A DNA stretch of 7,707 nt from JBEKLJ01 sp050010255 (GTDB taxonomy: Bacteria > Acidobacteriota > Terriglobia > Bryobacterales > Bryobacteraceae), in assembly GCA_050010255.1 (NCBI GenBank), contig JBEKLJ010000172.1:1-7707 (forward strand), read 5' to 3'. A program made the translations under genes and the position numbers. The notes below the pieces were generated by a model. That model did not search any database. It saw only the letters and a program-made list of their open reading frames with translations, and was not told the origin of the DNA. Position 1 is the stretch's first letter; each line of letters begins with the position of its first letter. Of this stretch, positions 1 to 6,022 are shown piece by piece.

Positions 1-12
1 CTGTGTTGCGCT

Positions 13-56
13 CGGCCGGCGTCCTCGATCCGTTACGGACCTCCGGGCGCCGGCCG
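13..56. repeat. Inverted repeat / hairpin downstream of the ABC ATPase gene
   Basis: CGGCCGGCG at 13-21 is perfectly mirrored by CGCCGGCCG at 48-56. Read on the plus strand, the stem can grow inwards by a T-G wobble and two G-C pairs. It lies 65 bp past the stop of the minus-strand ABC ATPase gene. It could slow transcription or sit in the leader of a following gene beyond the edge. No T-run follows it on either strand, so it is not a classical intrinsic terminator. A second weak stem (CCACG/CGTGG, about 96-107) lies closer to the stop. I see no convincing gene in 1-120. One minus-strand frame stays open from a GTG at 99 to the edge, but its arginine-rich translation resembles nothing I know. 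Confidence 0.4.
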
Positions 57-120
57 TCGCGCGCCTTGTATCTGCGGCCCTCTCATCGCGCCTCGCCACG
101 GTCGTGGTGAGAAAAGCGGG

Positions 121-822
121 CTACGCGTCCGCGGTCTCCTCGACCACGCGGCCGTCGAAGAGGTGGATGGTGCGGTCGGCGTAACTGGCGTAGCGCGGGT
201 CGTGCGTCACCATGCAGATGGTCGCGCCCCCGCGATGCAGCTCGCGCAGCAGGTCCATGACCGCCTCGCCGTTCTTCGAGTCCAGGTTGCCGGTGGGCTC
301 GTCGGCCAGCAGAATCAGCGGATCGCCCACCAGCGCGCGCGCCACCGCCACGCGCTGCTGCTGGCCGCCGGAGAGCTGCGCGGGGTAGTGTTTGGTGCGG
401 TGCGACATGCCCACCCGCTCCAGCGCCTGCAGCACCCTCCTCTTCCGCTCGCTCGCCGGCATCCCGCGGTAGGTGAGCGGAAGCTCGACGTTCTCGTAGA
501 CCGTCAGGTCGCCGATCAGGTTGAACGCCTGGAAAACGAACCCAATCTCGCGGTTGCGGATGCGGGCGCGTTCCGAGGGCCGGAGGTGCTCCACCGACTT
601 GCTGTTCAACATGTACTTGCCCTCGGTCGGCGAGTCGAGCAGCCCCAGGATCGACAGCAGCGTCGATTTGCCGCAGCCCGACGGGCCGGCAATCGAGATG
701 TACTCGCCCTTGGGGATCTCCAGGTGGATGCCCGCCAGGGCGTGCGTTTCCATCTCGTCGGTCAGGAACACCTTCGTCACCGCATCCAGCTTTATGAGCG
801 GACCGCCATTCGAAGAAACCAT
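121..822 (-). CDS. ABC transporter ATP-binding protein, MacB/LolD (FtsE-like) type
   Basis: This 233-residue protein is a complete ABC nucleotide-binding domain that would hydrolyse ATP at the inner membrane face to drive a partner permease. Visible motifs are Walker A GPSGCGKST (46-54), Q-loop Q98, signature LSGGQQQ (150-156), Walker B LILLADEP (169-176, catalytic Glu175), D-loop GNLDS (178-182) and switch His207. The length and the 'PTGNLDS' and 'MVTHDPRYA' segments match the MacB/LolD/FtsE group, which pairs with FtsX-like permeases rather than classical importers. The ATG at 822 is chosen because AGGAG lies 7 nt upstream. The gene follows the adaptor gene on the same strand after 45 bp, so the two probably form one operon exporting a substrate across the envelope. 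The permease is not visible and the substrate cannot be inferred. A longer overlapping frame (83-859) lacks these motifs and is a shadow. Confidence 0.95.
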   Translation of the reverse strand: MVSSNGGPLIKLDAVTKVFLTDEMETHALAGIHLEIPKGEYISIAGPSGCGKSTLLSILGLLDSPTEGKYMLNSKSVEHLRPSERARIRNREIGFVFQAFNLIGDLTVYENVELPLTYRGMPASERKRRVLQALERVGMSHRTKHYPAQLSGGQQQRVAVARALVGDPLILLADEPTGNLDSKNGEAVMDLLRELHRGGATICMVTHDPRYASYADRTIHLFDGRVVEETADA

Positions 823-829
823 GTGAGCA

Positions 830-834
830 CTCCT
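830..834 (-). promoter_or_regulatory. Shine-Dalgarno site of the ABC ATPase gene
   Basis: The minus strand reads AGGAG, then 7 nt, then the ATG at 822. It is the clearest ribosome binding site in the window and fixes the start of the ATPase gene. The other genes here have weak or no recognisable sites. Confidence 0.8.
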
Positions 835-867
835 GCCAGCCGGCGCCTAGCGCGGCCACTTTTAAGC

Positions 868-2121
868 TTAATTCAGCCGGATGCGATCATAGGCATCCCA
901 GCTCGTCATGTCGGAGAGAACCACCTGGTCTCCGACTTTCAGTCCTTCCAGAATCTCGATCGTGTTCACCGAGCTGCGGCCCAGCTTCACCTGCACGCGG
1001 GTCGCGCCCTTGCCGTCCCGCTCCAGCCGGAACAGCGAAATGGTGCTGTTCGGTTGCCCAAAGGTCGGCCGGCCCACATAGAGCACGTTGCTAAGCCTCT
1101 CGATCTCGATGGTGCCGTCCACGCTCAGGTCCGGGCGCGCGCCCTGCGGCAACTCGCCTTCCAGGGTCACGTCCACGGTGACGGTGCCGCTCTGCGCCGC
1201 CGGGTCGATCCTCGACACCCTCCCCGAGATGATGCCATTGCGCGTATCAATCGAAGCCGCCTGGCCGATGGCCACATCCTTGGCCTGGGTCTCCGGGATT
1301 CTCAACTCCGCTTTCAAGTGCTCCGGCTGCACGGCCTTAGCCAGCATCGTGCCCGCGGCGACCCGCTGCCCGACTTCCACCGCCACCTGCGTCAGCTTCC
1401 CGCGCACACCGGCCGTCACGCGCAGCGCTTCTACCTGGCTCTTTTTCAGACGGTAGAGCGCGCGGAGCTGCTCGACCAGCGCCTGCTGCACGGCCAGTTG
1501 CGCCTGGATCGCCTCCAGACCGATCTCCAGGCGCTTCTTCTCGATTCTGTCGCGGTTGGCCATGTCCTCGGCGTTCGCCCTGCTGGTCCTCGCCTGGATA
1601 TCGGCCAGTAGCCCCAGCCGGTTCAGCTCGGCGTCGCGGTCCGCCTGTAAACGGGTCGTGTGCGCTTCGGTCTCAATGGTCGCGGCCGCGGCCTGCTGCG
1701 TCAGCCGGTCGCTCTGGAGCTTCACTTTCAGGTTGTTCAGCTCGGCCTCGCCGGCCTTGAGCTTCCACTCGGCGTCCACCATCCCCTGTTGCAGCTCGGG
1801 GTTACTCAACACCAGGAGCACCGTGTCGGGCATGACGTCGATGCCTGGCAGGGCCAGCCGCTGCTCCACACGCCCGTCGGTCATGGCCGGGATCTGCTGG
1901 ATGGTCTCGGGTACGAGCGTGCCGAGGCCGCGGACTTGCCTGAGCATCGGGCCGCGCTGGACCGTGTCCAGCCAGACCTGGGCGCGCTCGACGCTGGGGG
2001 CGGCGGGCTTCAGGCCGGCCAGTACCTTGGTGGTCACGGCGATCGCGGCCACCACCACTAATCCGATGACGACCTGCCGGATCCTCTTGTTCCGCACCGC
2101 GTTCTTGCGTGGGACATCCAT
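868..2121 (-). CDS. Efflux periplasmic adaptor (membrane-fusion) protein, HlyD/RND-MFP family
   Basis: This 417-residue protein is an inner-membrane-anchored periplasmic adaptor that would link an ABC or RND-type pump to an outer-membrane channel. After a basic start (MDVPRKNAVRNKRIR) there is one membrane helix (about 16-35). A first lipoyl half follows (about 65-110, with 'TDGRVEQ' and 'VLSNPEL'), then a long alanine-, glutamine- and glutamate-rich coiled coil (about 115-230). The second lipoyl half (about 232-265, 'VGQRVAAGTML'), a beta-barrel (about 268-345) and a membrane-proximal domain ('EGLKVGDQVVLSDM') complete it. The frame is open to an ATG at 2271, which would add 50 residues rich in Gly, Pro and Ser ahead of the helix. 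The ATG at 2121 gives the normal topology and length. No strong ribosome site precedes it, so the start rests on protein layout. The ATPase gene lies 45 bp downstream. The substrate is unknown. Confidence 0.9.
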   Translation of the reverse strand: MDVPRKNAVRNKRIRQVVIGLVVVAAIAVTTKVLAGLKPAAPSVERAQVWLDTVQRGPMLRQVRGLGTLVPETIQQIPAMTDGRVEQRLALPGIDVMPDTVLLVLSNPELQQGMVDAEWKLKAGEAELNNLKVKLQSDRLTQQAAAATIETEAHTTRLQADRDAELNRLGLLADIQARTSRANAEDMANRDRIEKKRLEIGLEAIQAQLAVQQALVEQLRALYRLKKSQVEALRVTAGVRGKLTQVAVEVGQRVAAGTMLAKAVQPEHLKAELRIPETQAKDVAIGQAASIDTRNGIISGRVSRIDPAAQSGTVTVDVTLEGELPQGARPDLSVDGTIEIERLSNVLYVGRPTFGQPNSTISLFRLERDGKGATRVQVKLGRSSVNTIEILEGLKVGDQVVLSDMTSWDAYDRIRLN

Positions 2122-2308
2122 GTACGCCAGGAGATACGCAAGTCCGGTGCCATCTGTTCCGGCTCGCAAGTCCTTAAGAGTCCGAGGGTTTTGCCCGGCC
2201 CCTCCAGTCGGGTGTCCGTTTGTGGGACGGCTCTGTCCGGAAGCGCCCGCCGGGGAAATCGACCGCCCCACCCCGGCCGCGTGGTATGGTCAGGGGTTAC
2301 CGCCAGCC
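2122..2308. promoter_or_regulatory. Divergent intergenic region, expected promoters for the adaptor and thioesterase genes
   Basis: This 187-bp gap separates divergently read genes, so at least one promoter in each direction is expected by arrangement. On the plus strand TATGGT near 2285-2290 could be a -10 element about 20 bp before the thioesterase ATG, but no good -35 is correctly spaced. On the minus strand I see no convincing pair. Short GTCC/GGAC stems occur around 2216-2240. These are weak signals and no operator can be named. Confidence 0.3.
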
Positions 2309-2764
2309 ATGAAGCACGAATCCCTCGCCGGCTTTCCGGTCGTCGTCGCGGCGCCCGTCCATTGGGGGGACCAGGACTCCTTCGGCCACGTGAACAACAC
2401 CGTCTACCTGCGCTGGTGCGAGACCGCGCGCGTGGAGTACCTGAGCCGCATCGGCCTCATGGTGGCCTCGCCCGCGGAGGGCGTCGCCCCCATCGTCGCC
2501 AGTGTGGCGTGCGACTACCGCCGGCCCGTGACCTATCCCGATACCATCCATGTCGGCACGCGGGTCACCCGCGTCGGCACGAGCAGCCTCCGCATGGAGC
2601 ACCGCGTCGTCAGCGAGCGGCTGAATGCGGTGGTGGCGGAGGCGCACTCCACCGTGGTTATGCTCGACTACCAGCAGAACCGCTCCGTCCCCGTGCCGGA
2701 TGACGTTCGCCGGGCCATCGAGCGCCTCGAAGGCCGCGCGGCTGATGCCGCTCCCGTAGAATAG
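2309..2764 (+). CDS. Acyl-CoA thioesterase, 4HBT/YbgC-like hotdog fold
   Basis: This 151-residue protein is of single-hotdog-domain length and probably hydrolyses an acyl-CoA or related thioester in the cytoplasm. The hallmark active-site stretch is VHWGDQDSFGHVNNTVYLRW (17-36). The Asp of the WGDxD segment (Asp21/Asp23) and the conserved GHVNN are as in 4-hydroxybenzoyl-CoA thioesterase relatives. 'ACDYRRPVTYPDTI' (67-80), a typical central strand region, follows. The fold is normally dimeric or tetrameric. The frame is open far upstream (to 1556), but that stretch is antisense to the adaptor gene. The ATG at 2309 puts the motif at the usual distance from the start. An AGGGG at about 2291-2295 is rather far upstream to act as a ribosome site. 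The stop is 5 bp before tyrS, so the two are likely co-transcribed. The substrate cannot be read from sequence. Confidence 0.9.
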   Translation: MKHESLAGFPVVVAAPVHWGDQDSFGHVNNTVYLRWCETARVEYLSRIGLMVASPAEGVAPIVASVACDYRRPVTYPDTIHVGTRVTRVGTSSLRMEHRVVSERLNAVVAEAHSTVVMLDYQQNRSVPVPDDVRRAIERLEGRAADAAPVE

Positions 2765-2769
2765 GGAAG

Positions 2770-3999
2770 ATGCCGCGGCCTTCGGTTGACGAGCAGATCG
2801 CTCACATCAAGAAGGGCCTGGCCGAGCTGATCCGCGAGGAGGACCTGCGCGAGCGGCTCATCGAGGCCGAGAAGCAGGGCCGGCCGCTGCGCGTCAAAGT
2901 CGGCTTTGACCCGACCGCACCCGACCTCCACCTGGGCCACACGGTTTTGCTTCGCAAGATGAGGCATTTTCAGGACCTGGGCCATACGGTCATCTTCCTC
3001 ATCGGCGACGGCACGGGCAAGATCGGCGATCCCAGCGGCCGCAACATCACCCGGCCGCCCATGACCCGCGAGGAGATCGATCGCAACGCCGAGACCTACC
3101 GCCAGCAGGTCTTCAAGATCCTGGACCGGGACAAGACCGAGATTCGGTTCAACGGGGAGTGGCTCGACCCGCTCCGCTTCGAGGACCTGATCCGGCTGGC
3201 GTCCCGTTACACCATCGCGCGCCTGCTGGAGCGCGACGATTTCGCCAAGCGGCTCAAGGAGGGCGTGCCCATCTCGGTGCACGAGCTGCTCTACCCGCTG
3301 GCCCAGGCCTACGACTCGGTTGTACTGGAGGCCGATGTCGAGCTGGGCGGCACTGACCAGAAGTTCAACCTGCTGGTGGGCCGCGAGATCCAGCGGGATT
3401 ACGGGCAGCCGCCGCAGATTGTCGCCACCACGCCGCTGCTCGAGGGCTTGGACGGCGTCAACAAGATGTCGAAGTCGCTCGGCAACTACGTCGGCATCAC
3501 CGAGCCGCCCGAGGTCATGTTCGCCAAGCTGATGTCGGTCTCCGACCACCTGATGTTCCGCTATTACGAGCTGCTGACCGACCTCAGTCTGGAGCAGATC
3601 GCGCGCCTGCGCGAGCGCATCGCCAGCGGCGATCTGCACCCCATGGAAGCCAAGATGGACCTGGCGTATCGTATAGTCGCCGATTTTCACAGCGCCTTGG
3701 CTGCCGTGGGAGCTCAGCAGGAGTTCAACCGCGTTGTCCGTCAGGGCGAGGTGCCCTCCGACATCGATACGGTCACTTGGGCTTGCGATGTAGCCGACTT
3801 CGGTCTCCGACTGGACAAGATGCTGGCCGGTGTGGGCTTGGCGGACTCGGTGGCCGATGCCACCCGCAAGATCAAAGCAGGGGCCGTAGAAATAAATGGA
3901 ATGCGGCACTGGGAACTGAGATACCCATACAGCAGTGGTTTGGACATGCTGACGATTCGCGTCGGCAAGAAATGGAAGCGGGTGTTCATAAAAGGATGA
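2770..3999 (+). CDS. tyrS: Tyrosyl-tRNA synthetase (tyrosine--tRNA ligase)
   Basis: This 409-residue class I aminoacyl-tRNA synthetase activates tyrosine with ATP and loads it onto tRNA-Tyr in the cytoplasm. The ATP-binding HIGH motif appears as HLGH (54-57) inside 'GFDPTAPDLHLGHTVLL'. KMSKS is intact at 232-236, and GGTDQKFNLLVGR (193-205) is the tyrosine-pocket and dimer region. An S4-like RNA-binding domain ends the protein (about 345-409, 'LRLDKMLAGVGL...KIKAGAVEING'). The wording matches the second bacterial TyrS subclass (GFDPTAPDLHLGH) more than the E. coli form. Two oddities are noted. The usual GDFTGMIGDPSGR loop reads GDGTGKIGDPSGR (Gly81, Lys84). The last third has lower GC and different codons. 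The ATG at 2770 follows the thioesterase stop by 5 bp, and the GGGA just before it is very close for a ribosome site, so translational coupling is possible. Confidence 0.97.
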   Translation: MPRPSVDEQIAHIKKGLAELIREEDLRERLIEAEKQGRPLRVKVGFDPTAPDLHLGHTVLLRKMRHFQDLGHTVIFLIGDGTGKIGDPSGRNITRPPMTREEIDRNAETYRQQVFKILDRDKTEIRFNGEWLDPLRFEDLIRLASRYTIARLLERDDFAKRLKEGVPISVHELLYPLAQAYDSVVLEADVELGGTDQKFNLLVGREIQRDYGQPPQIVATTPLLEGLDGVNKMSKSLGNYVGITEPPEVMFAKLMSVSDHLMFRYYELLTDLSLEQIARLRERIASGDLHPMEAKMDLAYRIVADFHSALAAVGAQQEFNRVVRQGEVPSDIDTVTWACDVADFGLRLDKMLAGVGLADSVADATRKIKAGAVEINGMRHWELRYPYSSGLDMLTIRVGKKWKRVFIKG

Positions 4000-4085
4000 A
4001 CCTGCGGTCTGCTCACGCATGGCGGCTTCCCGATCGTCATGCGCCTGAAGGACTGCCCCGAATAGCTAAGCTTGGCTGATCTGAC

Positions 4086-4931
4086 ATGCCCCGCAAGCGT
4101 TACGTTTGGAAGATCCGCGGCCACGAGATCCTGCTCGGCGACCCCACCGTCATCATTGGCATCCTCAACGTCACGCCGGACTCGTTCTCCGACGGCGGCC
4201 ACTTCAACGACCCCGACGCCGCCTACGCGCGCGCTATCGAGCTCGAGGAGCAGGGGGCCGGCATCATCGACATCGGCGCCGAGTCCACGCACCCCGGCTC
4301 GGCGCGCATCAGCGAGGCCGAGGAGAAGCGCCGTCTCATGCCGGTCTTGAAGCGGCTGCGCGGCAAGCTGGCCGTGCCGATCTCCGTCGATACCTATAAG
4401 GCCGCCGTGGCCGAGAATGCGCTCGACCTCGGCGCCGAGATCGTCAACGATCCCTCGGCGCTGACCTTTGACCCCGGCCTGGCGCGCGTGGTGTCGAAGT
4501 ACGACGCCGGCCTGATCCTGAATCACATGCGCGGCACGCCGGAGTCCTGGGCCAAGCTCCCGCCGATGAAAGACCCGCTGGGCACCATCCTCAGCGAGCT
4601 GGCGGCCGCCGTCCACCGGGCCTTGCGCGCCGGCATCGACCGCGCGCGCCTGGTCATCGATCCCGGCATCGGCTTCGGCAAGCGCGGCGATCAGAACTCG
4701 GAGATCCTGGCACGGCTCAGCGAGCTGGCGGCGCTCGATCTGCCGACCCTGGTCGGCCCCTCGCGCAAGCTATTCCTGAAACAGACCACCGAGCGCGCCA
4801 CCGAGTTTGCCACCGCCGCGGCCGTCACGGCGGCCATTCTGGGGGGCGCGCACCTGGTGCGCGTGCATGACGTCGAGGCAATGGCCCCCGCCGTCAGAGT
4901 TGCCGACGAGATCGCGCGCGTCGCGGGCTGA
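4086..4931 (+). CDS. folP: Dihydropteroate synthase
   Basis: This 281-residue protein condenses 6-hydroxymethyl-dihydropterin pyrophosphate with p-aminobenzoate to give dihydropteroate, the folate-pathway step blocked by sulfonamides. The TIM-barrel signatures are in order: GILNVTPDSFSDGG (25-38, Asn28), SVDT (100-103, Asp102), VND (120-122, Asn121), NHMRGTP (146-152), DPGIGFGK (192-199, Asp192), GPSRK (224-228, Lys228) and RVHD (259-262). These match the residues E. coli uses at Asn22, Asp96, Asn115, Asp185, Lys221, Arg255 and His257. The loop-2 consensus ESTRPGA is changed to ESTHPGS (His69), and the usual Met before HM is Asn146. The ATG at 4086 is the first in frame after an in-frame stop at 4077-4079, and no good ribosome site is seen. 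It lies 86 bp after tyrS. No other folate gene is nearby. Confidence 0.96.
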   Translation: MPRKRYVWKIRGHEILLGDPTVIIGILNVTPDSFSDGGHFNDPDAAYARAIELEEQGAGIIDIGAESTHPGSARISEAEEKRRLMPVLKRLRGKLAVPISVDTYKAAVAENALDLGAEIVNDPSALTFDPGLARVVSKYDAGLILNHMRGTPESWAKLPPMKDPLGTILSELAAAVHRALRAGIDRARLVIDPGIGFGKRGDQNSEILARLSELAALDLPTLVGPSRKLFLKQTTERATEFATAAAVTAAILGGAHLVRVHDVEAMAPAVRVADEIARVAG

Positions 4932-4932
4932 T

Positions 4933-5727
4933 TCACCGTCTCTGGCACTGCGGGCAGTAGTGCGTCCCGCGCTGCGCGACCACGATGCGCCGGATCGGCG
5001 CGCCGCAGCGCGGGCAGGGCTCTCCTTCCTTTCCATAAACGCGGTGCTGCATCTGAAACCAACCACGCCGGCCTTCGGCATCCACGTAATCGGAGATCGA
5101 CGAGCCCCCACTGGCAATGGCCTCGCCGAGCACCTCCTGGATGGCGGCATGGAGCCGGCCGACGCGCGCCCGGCTCAGCCGGGCCGCGACGGCTAGCGGG
5201 TGAATGCGTGCCCGAAACAGCGCTTCGTCGGTGTAGATGTTGCCCAGCCCGCGCAGAAAGCGCTGATTCAGCAGCAGCGGCTTGATGCGCCCGCGGCGGT
5301 CCTTCAGCCGCGCGGCGAACTCCTCCGCGGAGATCTCGAACGCGTCCGGGCCGAGCCGCGCCAGGCGGTCGGGGAGGGCTGCGCCGATTTCGATGCTGCC
5401 GAACTGCCGGGGATCGTCAAAGACGAGCCGGCCCTCATCCAGCTCGAAGACCGCCCGGGTGTACGGCCCTGGCCTCCCACCCCACAGGAGGCTGCCGGTC
5501 ATTCCCAGGTGAATCGTCATGCGCGGGCCGCCCCCGAGTTCGAAAACGATAAACTTGCCGTGCCGCCGCACAGCCTCGATCTGCCGGCCACGCAGCATCG
5601 TTGCGGCGCGGCGGCGGTTGCCGCGGAAGGCCAGCACAGAGAGGAACCGCACGCCGCGCACCTGACGCCCCGTCAAGCGCGGCGCGAGCGTCCGCACGAC
5701 GGTTTCGACTTCGGGTAATTCGGGCAC
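4933..5727 (-). CDS. mutM: Formamidopyrimidine-DNA glycosylase (bifunctional DNA glycosylase/AP lyase)
   Basis: This 264-residue base-excision repair enzyme removes 8-oxoguanine and formamidopyrimidines and nicks the abasic site by beta,delta-elimination. The start is GTG at 5727. It gives the obligatory (M)PELPEVETV, where Pro2 becomes the nucleophile and Glu3 is catalytic. The frame continues to an ATG at 5784, but that would bury Pro2 behind 19 extra residues. Other family residues are visible: Lys58 in RRHGKF, Met76 in HLGMTG, Arg107 and Phe109 in DPRQFG (void-filling loop), and Asn163 in GLGNIYTDEALF. The C-terminal zinc finger has Cys238, Cys241, Cys258 and Cys261, with Arg253 in QRGTHYC. 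There is no clear ribosome site before the GTG. It converges on folP, with one base between the stop codons, and lies downstream of selB across a repeat-rich gap. Confidence 0.96.
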   Translation of the reverse strand: MPELPEVETVVRTLAPRLTGRQVRGVRFLSVLAFRGNRRRAATMLRGRQIEAVRRHGKFIVFELGGGPRMTIHLGMTGSLLWGGRPGPYTRAVFELDEGRLVFDDPRQFGSIEIGAALPDRLARLGPDAFEISAEEFAARLKDRRGRIKPLLLNQRFLRGLGNIYTDEALFRARIHPLAVAARLSRARVGRLHAAIQEVLGEAIASGGSSISDYVDAEGRRGWFQMQHRVYGKEGEPCPRCGAPIRRIVVAQRGTHYCPQCQRR

Positions 5728-5751
5728 GCTTTGATGATGCCATGGCTGGCA

Positions 5752-5797
5752 GTAGGGGCCACGCCACCGGTACGGGCCGATCATGATCGGCCCCTAC
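5752..5797. repeat. REP-like palindromic element upstream of mutM
   Basis: Outer arms GTAGGGGCC (5752-5760) and GGCCCCTAC (5789-5797) are perfect 9-bp inverted repeats. Overlapping the right arm is a perfect 20-bp palindrome GGGCCGATCATGATCGGCCC (5774-5793), so two alternative hairpins compete for the same bases. It starts 24 bp before the mutM GTG start. The GTAGGGGC...GCCCCTAC layout resembles dispersed palindromic repeats common in bacterial genomes. Whether it recurs in this genome cannot be seen from one window, where it occurs once. Confidence 0.7.
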
Positions 5798-5826
5798 CCC
5801 GCCGCCGCGCCGAACCGGCCAGGTCA

Positions 5827-5902
5827 GGAAACCGGTGACTGGCCACTCTGTCCCAAGCGGCGCCTTTCCGCGCGTGGACAGAGCAGCCTGTCACCGGTTT
5901 CC
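5827..5902. repeat. Long imperfect inverted repeat (27-bp arms, 22-bp centre)
   Basis: The left arm 5827-5853 (GGAAACCGGTGAC then TGGCCACTCTGTCC) and the right arm 5876-5902 (GGACAGAGCAGCC then TGTCACCGGTTTCC) pair as inverted repeats at 24 of 27 positions. A GC-rich 22-base centre separates them. The first 13 outer bases match perfectly. The right arm also holds its own small stem, GACAG/CTGTC. It has the size and shape of a palindromic repeat unit or a very small non-autonomous element. I see no flanking target duplication and no coding capacity. Its right end abuts the tandem duplication exactly. Confidence 0.8.
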
Positions 5903-6021
5903 AGCGGAGCAGTTCTTCGCGCCGGCAACGGCGGCATTCTTGCCGCCGCATCGCGCGCCCCCGCCTTACAACACCACCCTCTCATCCCCATCCCGGCGCG
6001 TGACGCGCTCGCGGTCCAAGT
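5903..6021 (-). repeat. 119-bp tandem duplication, copy 1 (relic of selB 3' end plus downstream region)
   Basis: This segment matches 6022-6140 at a constant offset of 119 bp with seven mismatches (about 94 percent identity) and no gaps. It holds the same stop codon (TTA at 5966-5968), the same sequence downstream of the stop and the same CGGCGGCA/TGCCGCCG hairpin (5929-5948) as the selB copy. The match extends one base further, to 6022/6141. It directly adjoins the long inverted repeat on its left. Confidence 0.93.
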
Positions 6022-6022
6022 A
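5966..6022 (-). pseudogene. Fragment of a selB 3' end (last 18 codons plus stop) in repeat copy 1
   Basis: Read on the minus strand this encodes YLDRERVTRRDGDERVVL and a stop. The end of the intact selB reads the same except for one Glu-to-Asp change. Five of its 57 bases differ from the intact copy, four of them silent. A small frame opens upstream at an ATG at 6070, inside the sequence after the true selB stop. It would give a 34-residue peptide (5966-6070) ending in this relic. I do not regard that as a real gene, because it has no ribosome site and arises from the duplication. Confidence 0.75.

Noticed and set aside
83..859. 258-residue minus-strand frame over the ABC ATPase
   Set aside because: It overlaps the ATPase in another frame, is rich in Arg, Gly and Ala, and has none of the ABC motifs.
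163..1611. 482-residue plus-strand frame antisense to the ATPase and adaptor
   Set aside because: High-GC antisense shadow rich in His, Arg, Leu and Gln, with no recognisable domain. The opposite strand holds clear families.
2668..4020. 450-residue minus-strand frame antisense to tyrS
   Set aside because: It mirrors tyrS codons across its length. TyrS has all its catalytic motifs, and this frame has none of any family.
3997..4062. Read-through of the tyrS TGA as selenocysteine, considered because selB is nearby
   Set aside because: TyrS already ends at its normal length after the S4 domain, and the 20 codons to the next stop show no conserved or redox motif.
3741..4616. 291-residue minus-strand frame antisense to the tyrS end and folP
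   Set aside because: Antisense shadow spanning two well-supported genes and their gap.
5798..5902. Possible selC (tRNA-Sec) gene near selB
   Set aside because: There is no cloverleaf, T-arm consensus or anticodon arm. The sequence is explained by the long inverted repeat.
5929..5948. Hairpin considered as a SECIS element
   Set aside because: A bacterial SECIS lies just after an in-frame UGA inside a selenoprotein gene. Here it follows the TAA stop of selB and is simply copied in the duplication.
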